From Cumulibacter manganitolerans (GTDB lineage: Bacteria; Actinomycetota; Actinomycetes; Mycobacteriales; Antricoccaceae), in NCBI RefSeq assembly GCF_009602465.1, contig NZ_WBKP01000018.1, positions 1-62,102 of the forward strand: a DNA stretch of 62,102 nt, given 5' to 3'. How positions within the stretch are numbered: position 1 is the first letter of the stretch; the number at the start of each line of letters is the position of its first letter. The notes beneath the pieces were generated by a model. It saw only the letters and a program-made list of their open reading frames with translations. It had not been told where the DNA came from and did not search any database. Positions 26,527-35,145 of the stretch are shown here, in pieces. The position numbers were made by a program, and so were the translations under genes.

Positions 26527-27027
26527 ATGACGATGAACGAACCCTTCGAGACCGCCGTACGGCGGCACGCGGCCACGGTGCTGCGGGTCTGCCGCGCAGT
26601 GCTGGGGCCCGGGGCGGACGCCGAGGACGCCTGGTCCGAGACGTTCCTGGCCGCGCTGCAGGCGTGGCCGACGCTGCCGGCCGGCACGAACGTCGAGGCC
26701 TGGCTGGTCCGCGTGGCGCAGCGCAAGGCGATCGACGTGACCCGCGGGCAGGCGCGCCGGCCGGCGCCGACCGACGTGCCGCCGGAGGCGGAGTCCAGCC
26801 TCGGCATCCCCGGCGTCGATGGGGAGGTCTGGCAGGCGGTCGCCCGGCTGCCCGAGCGCCAGCGGCTCGCCGTCGCCTACCACTTCCTCGGCGGGCTGCC
26901 GCACGCCGAGACGGCCGAGCTGATCGGCGGCACCCCCGAGGCCGTACGGCGGGCCGCCGCCGACGGCATCAAGACCCTCCGGCGCCGGTACCAGCCCGAC
27001 GTCCCCACGGAAGGAGCGATCCGATGA
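26527..27027 (+). CDS. ECF sigma factor heading an alkylation-repair operon
   Basis: 166 residues. Sigma-2 segment AATVLRVCRAVLGPGADAEDAWSETFLAALQAWP and AWLVRVAQRKAIDVTR, and a sigma-4 segment LPERQRLAVAYHFLGGLPHAETAELIGGTPEAVRRAAADGIKTLRRR, are separated in the gene by a short linker; no C-terminal extension. Its stop overlaps the ogt start (ATGA), so sigma factor and repair enzymes are translated together. It may sense or respond to alkylation stress in place of Ada; this is inference from gene order. Starts: ATG 26527 or 26533. Confidence 0.88.
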   Translation: MTMNEPFETAVRRHAATVLRVCRAVLGPGADAEDAWSETFLAALQAWPTLPAGTNVEAWLVRVAQRKAIDVTRGQARRPAPTDVPPEAESSLGIPGVDGEVWQAVARLPERQRLAVAYHFLGGLPHAETAELIGGTPEAVRRAAADGIKTLRRRYQPDVPTEGAIR

Positions 27028-27650
27028 CCGCAGACCAGCAGTACGCCGAGACCCCCACGAGCGGGCCCGCGCAGATGTTCCCCGTCGACGAGGACGACGT
27101 CGCCCGGCTGCGGACGCGGCTCGCCGGAGCGGCGCAGCAGGCCGGCCTGCTCGACGTCGCCTACCGCACGATCGACAGCCCGCTCGGCCCGCTGCTGCTG
27201 GCGGCGACCGAGCACGGCCTGGTGCGGGTCGCCTTCGAGCGTGAAGGGTTCGCCGACGTCCTGCAGGCCCTCGCGACGCGGCTCAGCCCGCGCGTCCTCG
27301 AGGCGCCGCGCCGGCTGGACGCCGCCGCCGCCCAGCTCGAGGACTACTTCGCGGGCCGGCGCCGCTCCTTCGACCTGCCGCTGGACCACGCGATGTCGAC
27401 CGGCTTCCGCCGGACCGTCCAGCGTTACCTGCCGCGGATCGGCTACGGCCGCACCGAGTCCTACAAGGAGGTCGCCGAGCACGTCGGGAACGCCCGGGCG
27501 GTCCGGGCGGTGGGCACCGCCTGCGCGACCAACCCGCTGCCGGTGGTCGTGCCGTGCCACCGCGTCGTCCGCAGCGACGGCGGCCTCGGCGGCTACCTCG
27601 GCGGCGTCGAGGCGAAGACGCTGCTGCTCGAGCTGGAGCGGGCGGCCTGA
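27024..27650 (+). CDS. ogt: Methylated-DNA-protein-cysteine methyltransferase
   Basis: 208-residue suicide repair protein that takes methyl groups from O6-methylguanine onto Cys178 in VVPCHRVV. The N-terminal RNaseH-like domain (DSPLGPLLLAATEHGL), helix-turn-helix (ESYKEVAEHVGNARAVRAVGTACATNP) and C-terminal GGLGGYLGG are complete. It carries about 40 extra N-terminal residues compared with E. coli Ogt and no AdaA domain. ATG overlaps the sigma gene stop by 4 bases; the alkB-like gene begins 1 base after the stop. Confidence 0.94.
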   Translation: MTADQQYAETPTSGPAQMFPVDEDDVARLRTRLAGAAQQAGLLDVAYRTIDSPLGPLLLAATEHGLVRVAFEREGFADVLQALATRLSPRVLEAPRRLDAAAAQLEDYFAGRRRSFDLPLDHAMSTGFRRTVQRYLPRIGYGRTESYKEVAEHVGNARAVRAVGTACATNPLPVVVPCHRVVRSDGGLGGYLGGVEAKTLLLELERAA

Positions 27651-27651
27651 G

Positions 27652-28323
27652 ATGGACGGCCTGTTCGGCGACGACGTGCTGCGCCGTCCCGCGGTCGAGC
27701 TCCCCGACGGGGCCCACCACGTGCCGCGCTGGCTCACCCTCGAGCAGCAGCGCTGGATCGTGGCCCGCTTCCGGGAGTGGAGCGCCGGCCCGGTTCCGCT
27801 GCGCGCCGCGAAGGTCCGCGGGCACGAGATGAGCGTGCGGACGGTCTGCCTCGGCTGGCACTGGCGGCCGTACGCGTACACCCGCGAGGCGGTGGACGTC
27901 AACGGCAACCGGGTGCTCGACCTCCCCGAGTGGATGGTCCACCTCGGGCGCACGGCGCTCGTGGCCGCCACCGGCGACGCGCACGCCGGGGACGAGTACA
28001 CCCCGGACACCGCGCTGGTGAACTTCTACGACGCCCAGGCCCGCATGGGCATGCACCAGGACAAGGACGAGCGCTCCCTCGCGCCGGTGGTCTCGATCTC
28101 CATCGGCGACACCTGTCGCTTCCGATTCGGCAACACCGAGAACCGGGGACGTCCGTACGATGACATCGACCTCGTCTCCGGAGACCTGTTCGTGTTCGGC
28201 GGCCCGGCCCGGCTGGCCTACCATGGCGTCCCGAAGATCTACCCGGGCACCGCGCCCGAGGGCTGCGGCCTCGAGTCCGGGCGGATCAACATCACGCTGC
28301 GGGTCACCGGCCTGACCGGCTGA
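27652..28323 (+). CDS. alkB: AlkB-like 2-oxoglutarate/Fe(II) DNA demethylase
   Basis: 223 residues. Oxidatively removes methyl groups from 1-methyladenine and 3-methylcytosine. Iron ligands His135, Asp137 (GMHQDKDE) and His191 (LAYHGVPK), and the 2-oxoglutarate motif Arg211-x-Asn-x-Thr-x-Arg217 (RINITLR) are all present, as is the NFYDAQARMGMH approach strand. Middle gene of the sigma-ogt-alkB-tag set, 1 base after ogt and 46 before tag. Confidence 0.94.
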   Translation: MDGLFGDDVLRRPAVELPDGAHHVPRWLTLEQQRWIVARFREWSAGPVPLRAAKVRGHEMSVRTVCLGWHWRPYAYTREAVDVNGNRVLDLPEWMVHLGRTALVAATGDAHAGDEYTPDTALVNFYDAQARMGMHQDKDERSLAPVVSISIGDTCRFRFGNTENRGRPYDDIDLVSGDLFVFGGPARLAYHGVPKIYPGTAPEGCGLESGRINITLRVTGLTG

Positions 28324-28369
28324 GCGCGCGCTCGAGCGAGGCGCCGCCGACGTACGAACGAGGGATGCG

Positions 28370-28999
28370 ATGACCAGCGAGCAGCAACCCGGCAGCCCGC
28401 CCCAGCCGGGTGGGGTGGTCGTGGGCGAGGACGGCCTGGCTCGCCCGGCGTGGGCCAGCGTGGATCCGCTGCTGCGGGAGTACTACGACACCGAATGGGG
28501 CATGCCGGTGCGCGACGAGCGGGGCATGTACGAGCGGATCAGCCTCGAGGCGTTCCAGGCCGGCCTGTCGTGGGCGACGATCCTGCGCAAGCGCGAGGCG
28601 TTCCGGGCGGCCTTCGCCGGCTTCGACCCCGAGACCGTGGCGGCGTTCACCGAGGACGACGTGCAGCGGCTCATGGACGACGCCTCGATCGTGCGCAACC
28701 GCGCGAAGATCCGGGCCGCGATCACCAATGCGAGCGCCACGATCCGGCTGCGAGCGAAGGGCGGCCTGGTGGACTTCGTGTGGTCGTTCCGGCCCGAGCG
28801 CACCCCGATGCCGCGCACGTACGCCGACGTCCCGACCACCTCGGCGGAGTCGGTGGCGCTGTCGAAGGCGCTGCGCAAGGAGGGGTTCGCATTCGTCGGC
28901 CCGACGACCATGTACGCGCTCATGGAGGCCGTCGGCATCGTCGACACGCACCTGCTGGGGTCCCATCGGCGGGCGACGTCCGGGGTGTGGCCCGCCTGA
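28370..28999 (+). CDS. tag: DNA-3-methyladenine glycosylase I
   Basis: 209 residues. Excises 3-methyladenine. The family segments YYDTEWGMPVRDERGMYERISLEAFQAGLSWATILRKRE, MDDASIVRNRAKIRAAITNA and GFAFVGPTTMYALMEAVGIVDTH are contiguous and complete in the gene, including the Trp/Glu pocket residues. The N-terminal zinc-binding Cys of E. coli Tag is replaced (RPAWASVDPLLREYY), which is common in actinobacteria. The stop TGA shares a base with the ATG of the MFS gene. Confidence 0.94.
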   Translation: MTSEQQPGSPPQPGGVVVGEDGLARPAWASVDPLLREYYDTEWGMPVRDERGMYERISLEAFQAGLSWATILRKREAFRAAFAGFDPETVAAFTEDDVQRLMDDASIVRNRAKIRAAITNASATIRLRAKGGLVDFVWSFRPERTPMPRTYADVPTTSAESVALSKALRKEGFAFVGPTTMYALMEAVGIVDTHLLGSHRRATSGVWPA

Positions 29000-30213
29000 T
29001 GACCCGCGTTGGCAGCGAGCCGCGCGCCGGCCGGGCCTGGCTCGTCCCCGGCGCCGCGATGTTCGCGATCGGCTGGGGCGGCAACCAGTTCACCCCGCTG
29101 CTCGCGCCGTACCGCGAGCGCTACGGCTACTCGCAGGTCGACGTCGACGTCTTCCTCGGCGCGTACGTCGTGGGCCTCGTGCCCGGCCTGCTGATCGCCG
29201 CGGCGTGGTCGGACGCGCGCGGCCGGCACCCGGTGCTGCTGGCCGGGCTGCTCAGCGGGATGCTCGGCAGCCTCCTCCTGGCCTTCGGCGGCCCGCTCGG
29301 ATACGCCGGTATCTTCGCCGGGCGAGCGCTGAGCGGCATCGCGGTCGGCATCGCGATGGCGGTCGGCACGGCGTGGGTCGTCGAGCTGTCACCCGGATCC
29401 TCCGGCGCCGCCCGGTCCACCATCGCGCTGACCGGCGGTCTGGCGATGGGGCCCGCCGCCGGTGGCCTGCTCGCGCAGTTCGCGCAGCCGCCGCTCGTCT
29501 GGCCGTACGTCGTCCACCTGCTGGTGTGCCTGCCGGCGCTCGCCCGGCTGCTGACGGGGCGGTACGCCGAGACCCGGGTCGCCCGCGACGGACCGCTGCG
29601 GTTACGGCACCGGCTGCGGGTGCCCGCGGCGCGGCATCGCCGGTTCCTGCGCGTGGTGCTCCCGATGGCGCCGTGGATCTTCGGCTCAGCCGGCATCGCC
29701 TACGCGATCGTGCCCCAGCAGGTGCAGGGCGCGCTCGGCTCGGCGGCGCTGCTGTTCACCGCCGGCCTCACCGTCGCCACCCTCGGCACCGGCGTGCTGG
29801 TGCAGCCGATCGCGCGCCGCCTCGACGACGCCTCCACCGCCCGCGCCGTGGTGGTGTCGATGGTGCTGATGGCGATCGGCGTCGCCCTGGCGGCGCTGAC
29901 CGCCGTGGCGCACTCGCCGTGGCTCGCCGTGCCGGTCGCGCTCACTCTCGGCGCGGCGTACGGCATCGCCGTGGTGTCCGGGCTGCTGGAGATCCAGCGC
30001 ATGGCCGAGCCCGACCAGATCGCCGGCCTGACCGGCGTCTACTACGCGATCGCGTACGTCGGGTTCCTGCTGCCGGCGGTGCTGGCCGCGCTGAGCAGCA
30101 GGTTCGGCTATCCGGCGATGCTCGGCGTCCTCGCGCTGGTCGCCGTCGGGTGCGCGGCGATCTGCGCGAGCGGCTGGTCGCGGCACCTCCCGGAGGCCGT
30201 TCGGCCGTCCTGA
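28999..30213 (+). CDS. MFS transporter
   Basis: 404 residues with 12 predicted membrane helices; the loop after helix 2 has DARGRHPVLL, the MFS motif A. Helix 4-5 GRALSGIAVGIAMAVGTAWVVEL fits drug/proton antiporters. It overlaps tag by one base and is therefore the last gene of the sigma-ogt-alkB-tag operon, so export of an alkylating or toxic compound is conceivable; direct evidence is lacking. The open frame extends upstream through tag in another register, but ATG 28999 is the coupled start. Confidence 0.88.
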   Translation: MTRVGSEPRAGRAWLVPGAAMFAIGWGGNQFTPLLAPYRERYGYSQVDVDVFLGAYVVGLVPGLLIAAAWSDARGRHPVLLAGLLSGMLGSLLLAFGGPLGYAGIFAGRALSGIAVGIAMAVGTAWVVELSPGSSGAARSTIALTGGLAMGPAAGGLLAQFAQPPLVWPYVVHLLVCLPALARLLTGRYAETRVARDGPLRLRHRLRVPAARHRRFLRVVLPMAPWIFGSAGIAYAIVPQQVQGALGSAALLFTAGLTVATLGTGVLVQPIARRLDDASTARAVVVSMVLMAIGVALAALTAVAHSPWLAVPVALTLGAAYGIAVVSGLLEIQRMAEPDQIAGLTGVYYAIAYVGFLLPAVLAALSSRFGYPAMLGVLALVAVGCAAICASGWSRHLPEAVRPS

Positions 30214-30324
30214 GCCGCGCTCGGTCCGTACGATGGGAGACCCTCTTCCTCCGCCGAGCGCGCCGTCCGGCCGCCGGCGCGCGGGCGGGGGTGATGACTG
30301 CAGGACCCGAACGAGACGAGGAAC

Positions 30325-31404
30325 ATGGCCGTAGGTGGCACCCTGGACCGATCGTCCTTCCAGCGCTGGCTGGCGCGTCAGATCGGCGCCAAGTCGGTGG
30401 CGGCGCTGGCGCTGAAGGCGGCATTGGCGGCGGCGATCGCCTGGTCGCTCATCCGTCCCTTCGGCGGCGTGGCCGACCAGTACGCGTACTACGCCCCGCT
30501 CGGCGCGGTGGTCGTGGTGTCGTCGAACCTTGCGGAGTCCGTGCACTCCTCGGTGGCGACGGTGGCCGCGATCGCGCTCGGCACCACGCTGGCCCTGGGA
30601 GTGCGGGAGCTGCCGGTGCCCGGCGTGGTGTCGCTGGCCATCGTGGTCGGCGTGGGCACCGTCCTGGGCGCCTGGCGCCGGCTGGGCGCGATGTCTGGGT
30701 GGGTGCCGATCGCCGGGTTGTTCACTCTCGTCGTGGGCGGCGCCGATCCGGAGCGGTACATGTTCGCCTACCTCGGGCTGACCGGCTTCGGCGCGCTCAT
30801 CGGCGTGCTGGTCAACCTCATCGCGCCGCCGCTGCCGCTGTCGGCGACGCGCGAGATGCACGAGGCGCTGCGTGGCATCCTCGCCGACCGGCTGGACTGG
30901 ATCGCCGAGCAGTTCGAGGGCGACGAGCTGCCGGTCGGCGACGAGTGGACCATGGGGCGCGATGCGACGGAGGAGGATCGGCGCCGGGCCGAGGACCTCA
31001 TCTCGCGCACCATGCAGCTGTCGCGGGTCAACTGGCGGGCCCGCAGGTGGCGGGACACGGCACATCGCCAGGAGCTGCAGGGCCAGGCCCTGGGGCGCCT
31101 GGTGTTCCTCGTGGACAACCTGGTCGATCTGCTGGCCCGGATGGAGAAGGCGCACGAGAAGATCGCGCTCGGCCCGAAGCTGCGCATGGGCACCGCCGAG
31201 GCGGTGCGCGCCACCGCGGCGGCCGTCCGGTCCATCGAGGGCGCGCAGGCCGAGCGCGAGCTGCTGGACGAGGCCGAGCGGGCGACCGAGGCGCTGGCCG
31301 CGGCGATCCGGGAGAGCTCGGCGGAGGACGGCGACGACCGGTTCGTGGCCGGCAACCTGGTGGTGACCCTGCGCCGGGTCCAGGTGATGCTGGAGCCGTC
31401 GTGA
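30325..31404 (+). CDS. FUSC/aromatic-acid-exporter-like membrane protein
   Basis: 359 residues. An N-terminal membrane half (about residues 20-175, six helices; KAALAAAIAWSLIRPFGG and YAYYAPLGAVVVVSSNLAESV) is typical of the FUSC/ArAE family, followed by a 180-residue cytoplasmic helical domain rich in Arg and Glu. These proteins are thought to export aromatic or fusaric-acid-like compounds or act in membrane stress. ATG 30325 follows an ACGAGGA stretch. The next gene starts on its stop codon (GTGA). Confidence 0.85.
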   Translation: MAVGGTLDRSSFQRWLARQIGAKSVAALALKAALAAAIAWSLIRPFGGVADQYAYYAPLGAVVVVSSNLAESVHSSVATVAAIALGTTLALGVRELPVPGVVSLAIVVGVGTVLGAWRRLGAMSGWVPIAGLFTLVVGGADPERYMFAYLGLTGFGALIGVLVNLIAPPLPLSATREMHEALRGILADRLDWIAEQFEGDELPVGDEWTMGRDATEEDRRRAEDLISRTMQLSRVNWRARRWRDTAHRQELQGQALGRLVFLVDNLVDLLARMEKAHEKIALGPKLRMGTAEAVRATAAAVRSIEGAQAERELLDEAERATEALAAAIRESSAEDGDDRFVAGNLVVTLRRVQVMLEPS

Positions 31405-32141
31405 GGCTGGTGCATCCGGCGTACGACGGGCGCCCGCAGCTCGCCGACGTGCTCGCCTTCCCGCCGCGCGAGCAACCGGCGGCACGGGCCTGGGTGCGCG
31501 CGGTGTTCGTCGCGAGCCTCGACGGAGCGGCCACGCTGCACGGGCGCGCCGGAGGGCTCGGCAACGACGCCGACCGGCGGCTGTTCGCCCTGCACCGCAG
31601 CCTCGCGGACGTCGTCCTGGTGGGCGCGGGGACGGTCCGCGTCGAGGGCTACGGCCCGGCCGAGCAGGACGCCGAGTGGGCGGAGCTGCGCCGCGGCCGG
31701 CCCGCGGCGCCGCCGATCGCCGTCGTCTCGCAGCATCTCGACCTCGATCCGCGCGCGCCGCTGCTGAGCGGCGCACCGGCGGACGCCCGCACCATCGTGA
31801 TCACCTGCGAGGCCGCTCCCGCGGGCCGGCGTGCCGAGCTCGCGTCGGTCGCCGACGTGATCGTCGCGGGCGGTGAGCAGGTCGACCTCGCCGCCGCCGT
31901 GCAGGCGCTCGCGGCCCGCGGCCTGAGCCGCATCACCTGCGAGGGCGGTCCCACCCTGCTGGCCCACCTCTCGGCCGCCGGGACGCTGGACGAGCTGTGC
32001 CTGACGCTCAGCCCGGTGCTGCTCGCCGGTCGAGCGCTGCGGATCACCGACGGACCGATCCTGCAGCCGCCGCTGGCGCTGGCGCTGCGCTCGGTCCTCG
32101 AGGACGACGGCTACCTGTTCCTGCAGTACACCGCCGCCTGA
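31401..32141 (+). CDS. RibD C-terminal-like reductase (Rv2671 type)
   Basis: 246 residues resembling mycobacterial Rv2671: VRAVFVASLDGAATLHGRAGGLGNDADRRLFALHRSLADVVLVGAGTVRVEGYG in the first half and GLSRITCEGGPTLLAHLSAAGTLDELCLTLSPVLL in the second, i.e. the NADPH-binding RibD_C/DHFR fold without the deaminase domain. Rv2671 can supply dihydrofolate-reductase activity; a riboflavin role is less certain since no rib genes are near. GTG start overlaps the FUSC gene stop by 4 bases. Confidence 0.88.
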   Translation: MRLVHPAYDGRPQLADVLAFPPREQPAARAWVRAVFVASLDGAATLHGRAGGLGNDADRRLFALHRSLADVVLVGAGTVRVEGYGPAEQDAEWAELRRGRPAAPPIAVVSQHLDLDPRAPLLSGAPADARTIVITCEAAPAGRRAELASVADVIVAGGEQVDLAAAVQALAARGLSRITCEGGPTLLAHLSAAGTLDELCLTLSPVLLAGRALRITDGPILQPPLALALRSVLEDDGYLFLQYTAA

Positions 32142-32294
32142 TCTGGGTTACCCCGTGGGTGCCGACGTCGATGCCGGGTGCCTCCGCCCGGTAGCGATGG
32201 CGCCGAACAGCTCGATGCTGAGGGTGAGAAGGTGGCGGTGCGGCGTGCGTCGACGGCCCGGTCGGCCGCCGCGAGCGCGTCCGCGGCGGGACGA

Positions 32295-33101
32295 TCACTC
32301 ACCGATCTGCCGGAGGGCGTCGAGAACGGGCTCGGTGGTGCGGCCCAGCGCGGCCCCGAGCTCGTCGAGGCGCCCCTCGTCCGGGACGCCCGACCACTCG
32401 TCCATGAAGGTCTTCTTGAACTCCAGCGCCAGCACGCAACCGATCCCGGGGTAGCGCTCGTGCACCCAGCGGGCGAGGTGGGCTCCCGTGAACCGCACGT
32501 TCTCGCGGACGTCGAGCGGCCCACTGCCGGTCGGCGCGCTCGACAGGCTCCCGATGAACGCCTCGACCGCCGGCGACCAGTAGTCGCGATCGAGCGACCC
32601 GGTGCCGACGTTGACCTCCGGGTTGTCCTCGGCCGGCGCCGACGGGCGGTCCACGCCGTCTCGGCGATGGTTGTACGAGTGCACGTCGTACAGCACGAAC
32701 GGGCCACGCGCGGCCACCCGGTCCAGGCGCGCGGCCAGCCGCGCGTAGAAGCCGTCGTACGCGGCGAGCGACCCGTCCACGAGCCGCTGGGCCAGCGGCG
32801 TGTGCCGCCACACCTCGAGCCCCCAGCAGTCATCGGGGGTGCGGTAGACCGCCTCGTCGCGGCCGCGGTTGAGGTCGACCTCGAAGCGCGAGCGGTGCAC
32901 GAGCACCCGGTCCGGCACCCGCCGGGCGATGCGGGCCGTGAACGGGTCCTCCTCGCGCAGCCGCACGTCCTCGTCCAGGCTCATCGCCCGCGCGATCGGG
33001 CCGCTCAGCTCGTGCCCGTCGTGGATCGCGGTCGCGACGACCTGGCTGCGCCAGTCGCCGACGAAATCGCACACGGGCTCATCGAGGTGCCGTTGATTCA
33101 T
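32295..33101 (-). CDS. N-formylglutamate amidohydrolase family protein
   Basis: 268 residues. Segments VVATAIHDGHELSGPIARAM, HRSRFEVDLNRGRDEAVYR, YDVHSYNHRRDG and VLALEFKKTFMDEW are those of the FGase/HutG2 metal-dependent amidohydrolase fold. No histidine-degradation genes are near; actinobacterial members usually sit beside ATP-grasp and DUF1704 genes, which are missing here. The 153 bases beyond its stop begin with an overlapping GTG that opens a short, frame-broken leftover (see findings), so a partner gene may have been lost. Confidence 0.85.
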   Translation of the reverse strand: MNQRHLDEPVCDFVGDWRSQVVATAIHDGHELSGPIARAMSLDEDVRLREEDPFTARIARRVPDRVLVHRSRFEVDLNRGRDEAVYRTPDDCWGLEVWRHTPLAQRLVDGSLAAYDGFYARLAARLDRVAARGPFVLYDVHSYNHRRDGVDRPSAPAEDNPEVNVGTGSLDRDYWSPAVEAFIGSLSSAPTGSGPLDVRENVRFTGAHLARWVHERYPGIGCVLALEFKKTFMDEWSGVPDEGRLDELGAALGRTTEPVLDALRQIGE

Positions 33102-33218
33102 ACCCCAGACATATCAACCCACCGCGTTCGACGTCCGTGAAATATCGAATAGTCGACCGTGGGCTCACTCACCCCACACGTCGATCACCCGTGCGGTGCG
33201 CGCACGTAGGCTCGAACG

Positions 33219-33635
33219 GTGCACAACTTCGACGCCGCGATGGCTCTCCAGGCGGTCGGCGACCGGCGGCTGCGTGGGCGCACCACGGAGCCGTACGCCA
33301 ACATGGTCGGCCCGTTCGGCGGCGTGACCGCGGCCGTGCTGCTGCGGGCGATCGAGCGGCAGGACGACCGGCTCGGCGACCCGGTGACGTTGAGCGTGAA
33401 CTTCGTCGCCGCGGTGGCCCCGGGCGAGTTCGAGGTCGTCCCGCGCTGCGTGCGCACCAACCGCTCCACGCAGCACTGGTACGTCGAGATGCAGCAGGAC
33501 GGCCAGGTCGTCGCGAGCGCGACCGCCGCCGCGGCACGTTTCGATCGGGGCTTCTTCGACCAGTCGGCGCGGCTGTGGGGCTCCGGGGACGTGCTGCTGG
33601 CCTCGAGCCATCAGATCGTCTACTACAAGGGCTGA
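33219..33635 (+). CDS. Acyl-CoA thioesterase-like protein, internally shortened
   Basis: 138 residues where the double-hotdog acyl-CoA thioesterase family has about 260. The first hotdog is intact (GPFGGVTAAVLLRAIERQ, TLSVNFVAAVAPGEFEV, RSTQHWYVEMQQDGQVVASATAAAA), then the sequence passes directly to RGFFDQSARLWGSGDVLLASSHQIVYYKG, which is the last strand pair of the second hotdog in full-length relatives. So about 120 residues are gone in frame, near residue 108. It may be non-functional or a single-hotdog dimer. A full-length family member lies at 42192-43013. Ends 10 bases before the asnB-like gene. Confidence 0.75.
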   Translation: MHNFDAAMALQAVGDRRLRGRTTEPYANMVGPFGGVTAAVLLRAIERQDDRLGDPVTLSVNFVAAVAPGEFEVVPRCVRTNRSTQHWYVEMQQDGQVVASATAAAARFDRGFFDQSARLWGSGDVLLASSHQIVYYKG

Positions 33636-33645
33636 GGAGGCTCCC

Positions 33646-35145
33646 ATGTGCGGAATCGTGGCGATCTACGACCCGACGCCCGGAGCGGACCACGCGGCGA
33701 CCGGCGAGCGCATGCTGACCCGCATCCGGCACCGGGGACCGGACGGCGTCGGCAGCCGGCAGGTCGGGCCGACCTGGCTCGGTCACGTGCGACTGGCCAT
33801 CGTCGATCTCGCGGAAGGCGACCAGCCGCTGGAGGGGCCCTCCGGGTCGTGGATCGTGGCCAACGGCGAGATCTACAACCACGAGGAGGTTCGCGCGAGC
33901 ACCGACTACCCGTTCGTGACCGACTCCGACAGCGAGGCCGCGCTCGCCGCCGCCCTCAGCGGCGAGATCGACGCCCTCGGGCACCTGCGCGGCATGTTCG
34001 GGTTCACCGTCGCCGACGAGAACGGCGCGGTGCAGGTCGTCCGCGATCCGCTCGGCGTGAAGCCGCTCTACTGGGCCGTCCGCGACGGGGCCGCGTACTT
34101 CGCCTCCGAGCTGGGCGCGTTCGATGCGGACCTGCGCGGGGCGGTCCGGGAGTTCCCGCCCGGTTTCCGGTGGACCCCCGCCGACGGGCTGGTCAGGTTC
34201 CGCGAGCTGCACGTGGACGGCCCGGAGATCACCGACCGCGACGAGGCGGTCCGGCTCATCCGCGAGACGCTGATCGACTGCGTCCGCCGCCGCATGATGG
34301 CCGACGTGCCGGTCGGCGTGTTCCTGTCCGGCGGCCTGGACTCCAGCCTGGTCGCCGCGGTCATGGCCCGGGTGTACGACGGCGGGCACGGCCCGCTGCA
34401 CTCGTTCGCCGCCGGCACCGCGGACTCGAGCGACCTCGCCGCCGCGCGCCGCGTCGCCGAGCACCTCGGCCTGCAGCACCACGAGATCGTCTACACCGCC
34501 GACGACGTGGTCGACGTGCTGCCCGACGTCGTGCGCTGCATCGAGTCCTACGAGCCGTCGCTGGTACGCAGCGCCGTCCCGAACTACCTGCTCGCCCGCG
34601 AGACCGCGCGTGTGGTGAAGGTCGTGCTCACCGGGGAGGGCTCCGACGAGCTGTTCGCCGGGTACGCCCACCACCGCGAGCTCGCCGACCTCGACGCGCT
34701 GCGCGACGCCCTCGTCGCGGAGATCTCCGGGCTGCACAACCTCAACCTGCAGCGCGCCGACCGGACCTCGATGGCGCACGGCCTGGAGGCCCGGGTGCCG
34801 TTCCTGGACCGCGACCTGGTCAACCTCGCCGCCCGCATCCCGACCGAGTGGAAGGTCGCGACCCGGCACGGCCAGGAGAAGGCGCTGCTGCGCGATGCGT
34901 TCGCCGGCTGGCTGCCCGAGGACCTGCTGTGGCGGCCCAAGGAGCAGTTCGGCGACGGCTCGGGCACCGCCGACGTGATGCTCGAGCGCGCACACGAGCT
35001 GGCGCCCGAGGACGACTGGCAGCAGCATCGGGTCGCCGGCCTGCCCGCGCCGCGCAGCCGCGAGGAGCTGGCCTACCAGCGGCTGTTCGCCGAGCATCTC
35101 GCCGGCGTCGACCCCACTGTGCTGGGGAGGTTCGCGACCGCATGA
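33646..35145 (+). CDS. Asparagine synthase (glutamine-hydrolysing)-like
   Basis: 499 residues. Class II glutaminase with nucleophile Cys2 (MCGIVAIYDP), RHRGPDGVG, GNGE-type loop as ANGEIYN; synthetase domain with PPi loop SGGLDSSLVA, TGEGSDELFAGY, and LEARVPFLD. It is shorter than E. coli AsnB (554). It forms a pair with the overlapping amidase gene (ATGA), which is not the usual asnB context and suggests a dedicated amidation/deamidation pathway. GGAGG precedes the ATG. Confidence 0.88.
   Translation: MCGIVAIYDPTPGADHAATGERMLTRIRHRGPDGVGSRQVGPTWLGHVRLAIVDLAEGDQPLEGPSGSWIVANGEIYNHEEVRASTDYPFVTDSDSEAALAAALSGEIDALGHLRGMFGFTVADENGAVQVVRDPLGVKPLYWAVRDGAAYFASELGAFDADLRGAVREFPPGFRWTPADGLVRFRELHVDGPEITDRDEAVRLIRETLIDCVRRRMMADVPVGVFLSGGLDSSLVAAVMARVYDGGHGPLHSFAAGTADSSDLAAARRVAEHLGLQHHEIVYTADDVVDVLPDVVRCIESYEPSLVRSAVPNYLLARETARVVKVVLTGEGSDELFAGYAHHRELADLDALRDALVAEISGLHNLNLQRADRTSMAHGLEARVPFLDRDLVNLAARIPTEWKVATRHGQEKALLRDAFAGWLPEDLLWRPKEQFGDGSGTADVMLERAHELAPEDDWQQHRVAGLPAPRSREELAYQRLFAEHLAGVDPTVLGRFATA

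Noticed and set aside
28410-32141. 1243-codon open frame spanning tag, MFS, FUSC and RibD-like genes
   Set aside because: Only the last 246 codons from GTG 31401 are coding; the rest is out of frame with the real genes and of low complexity.
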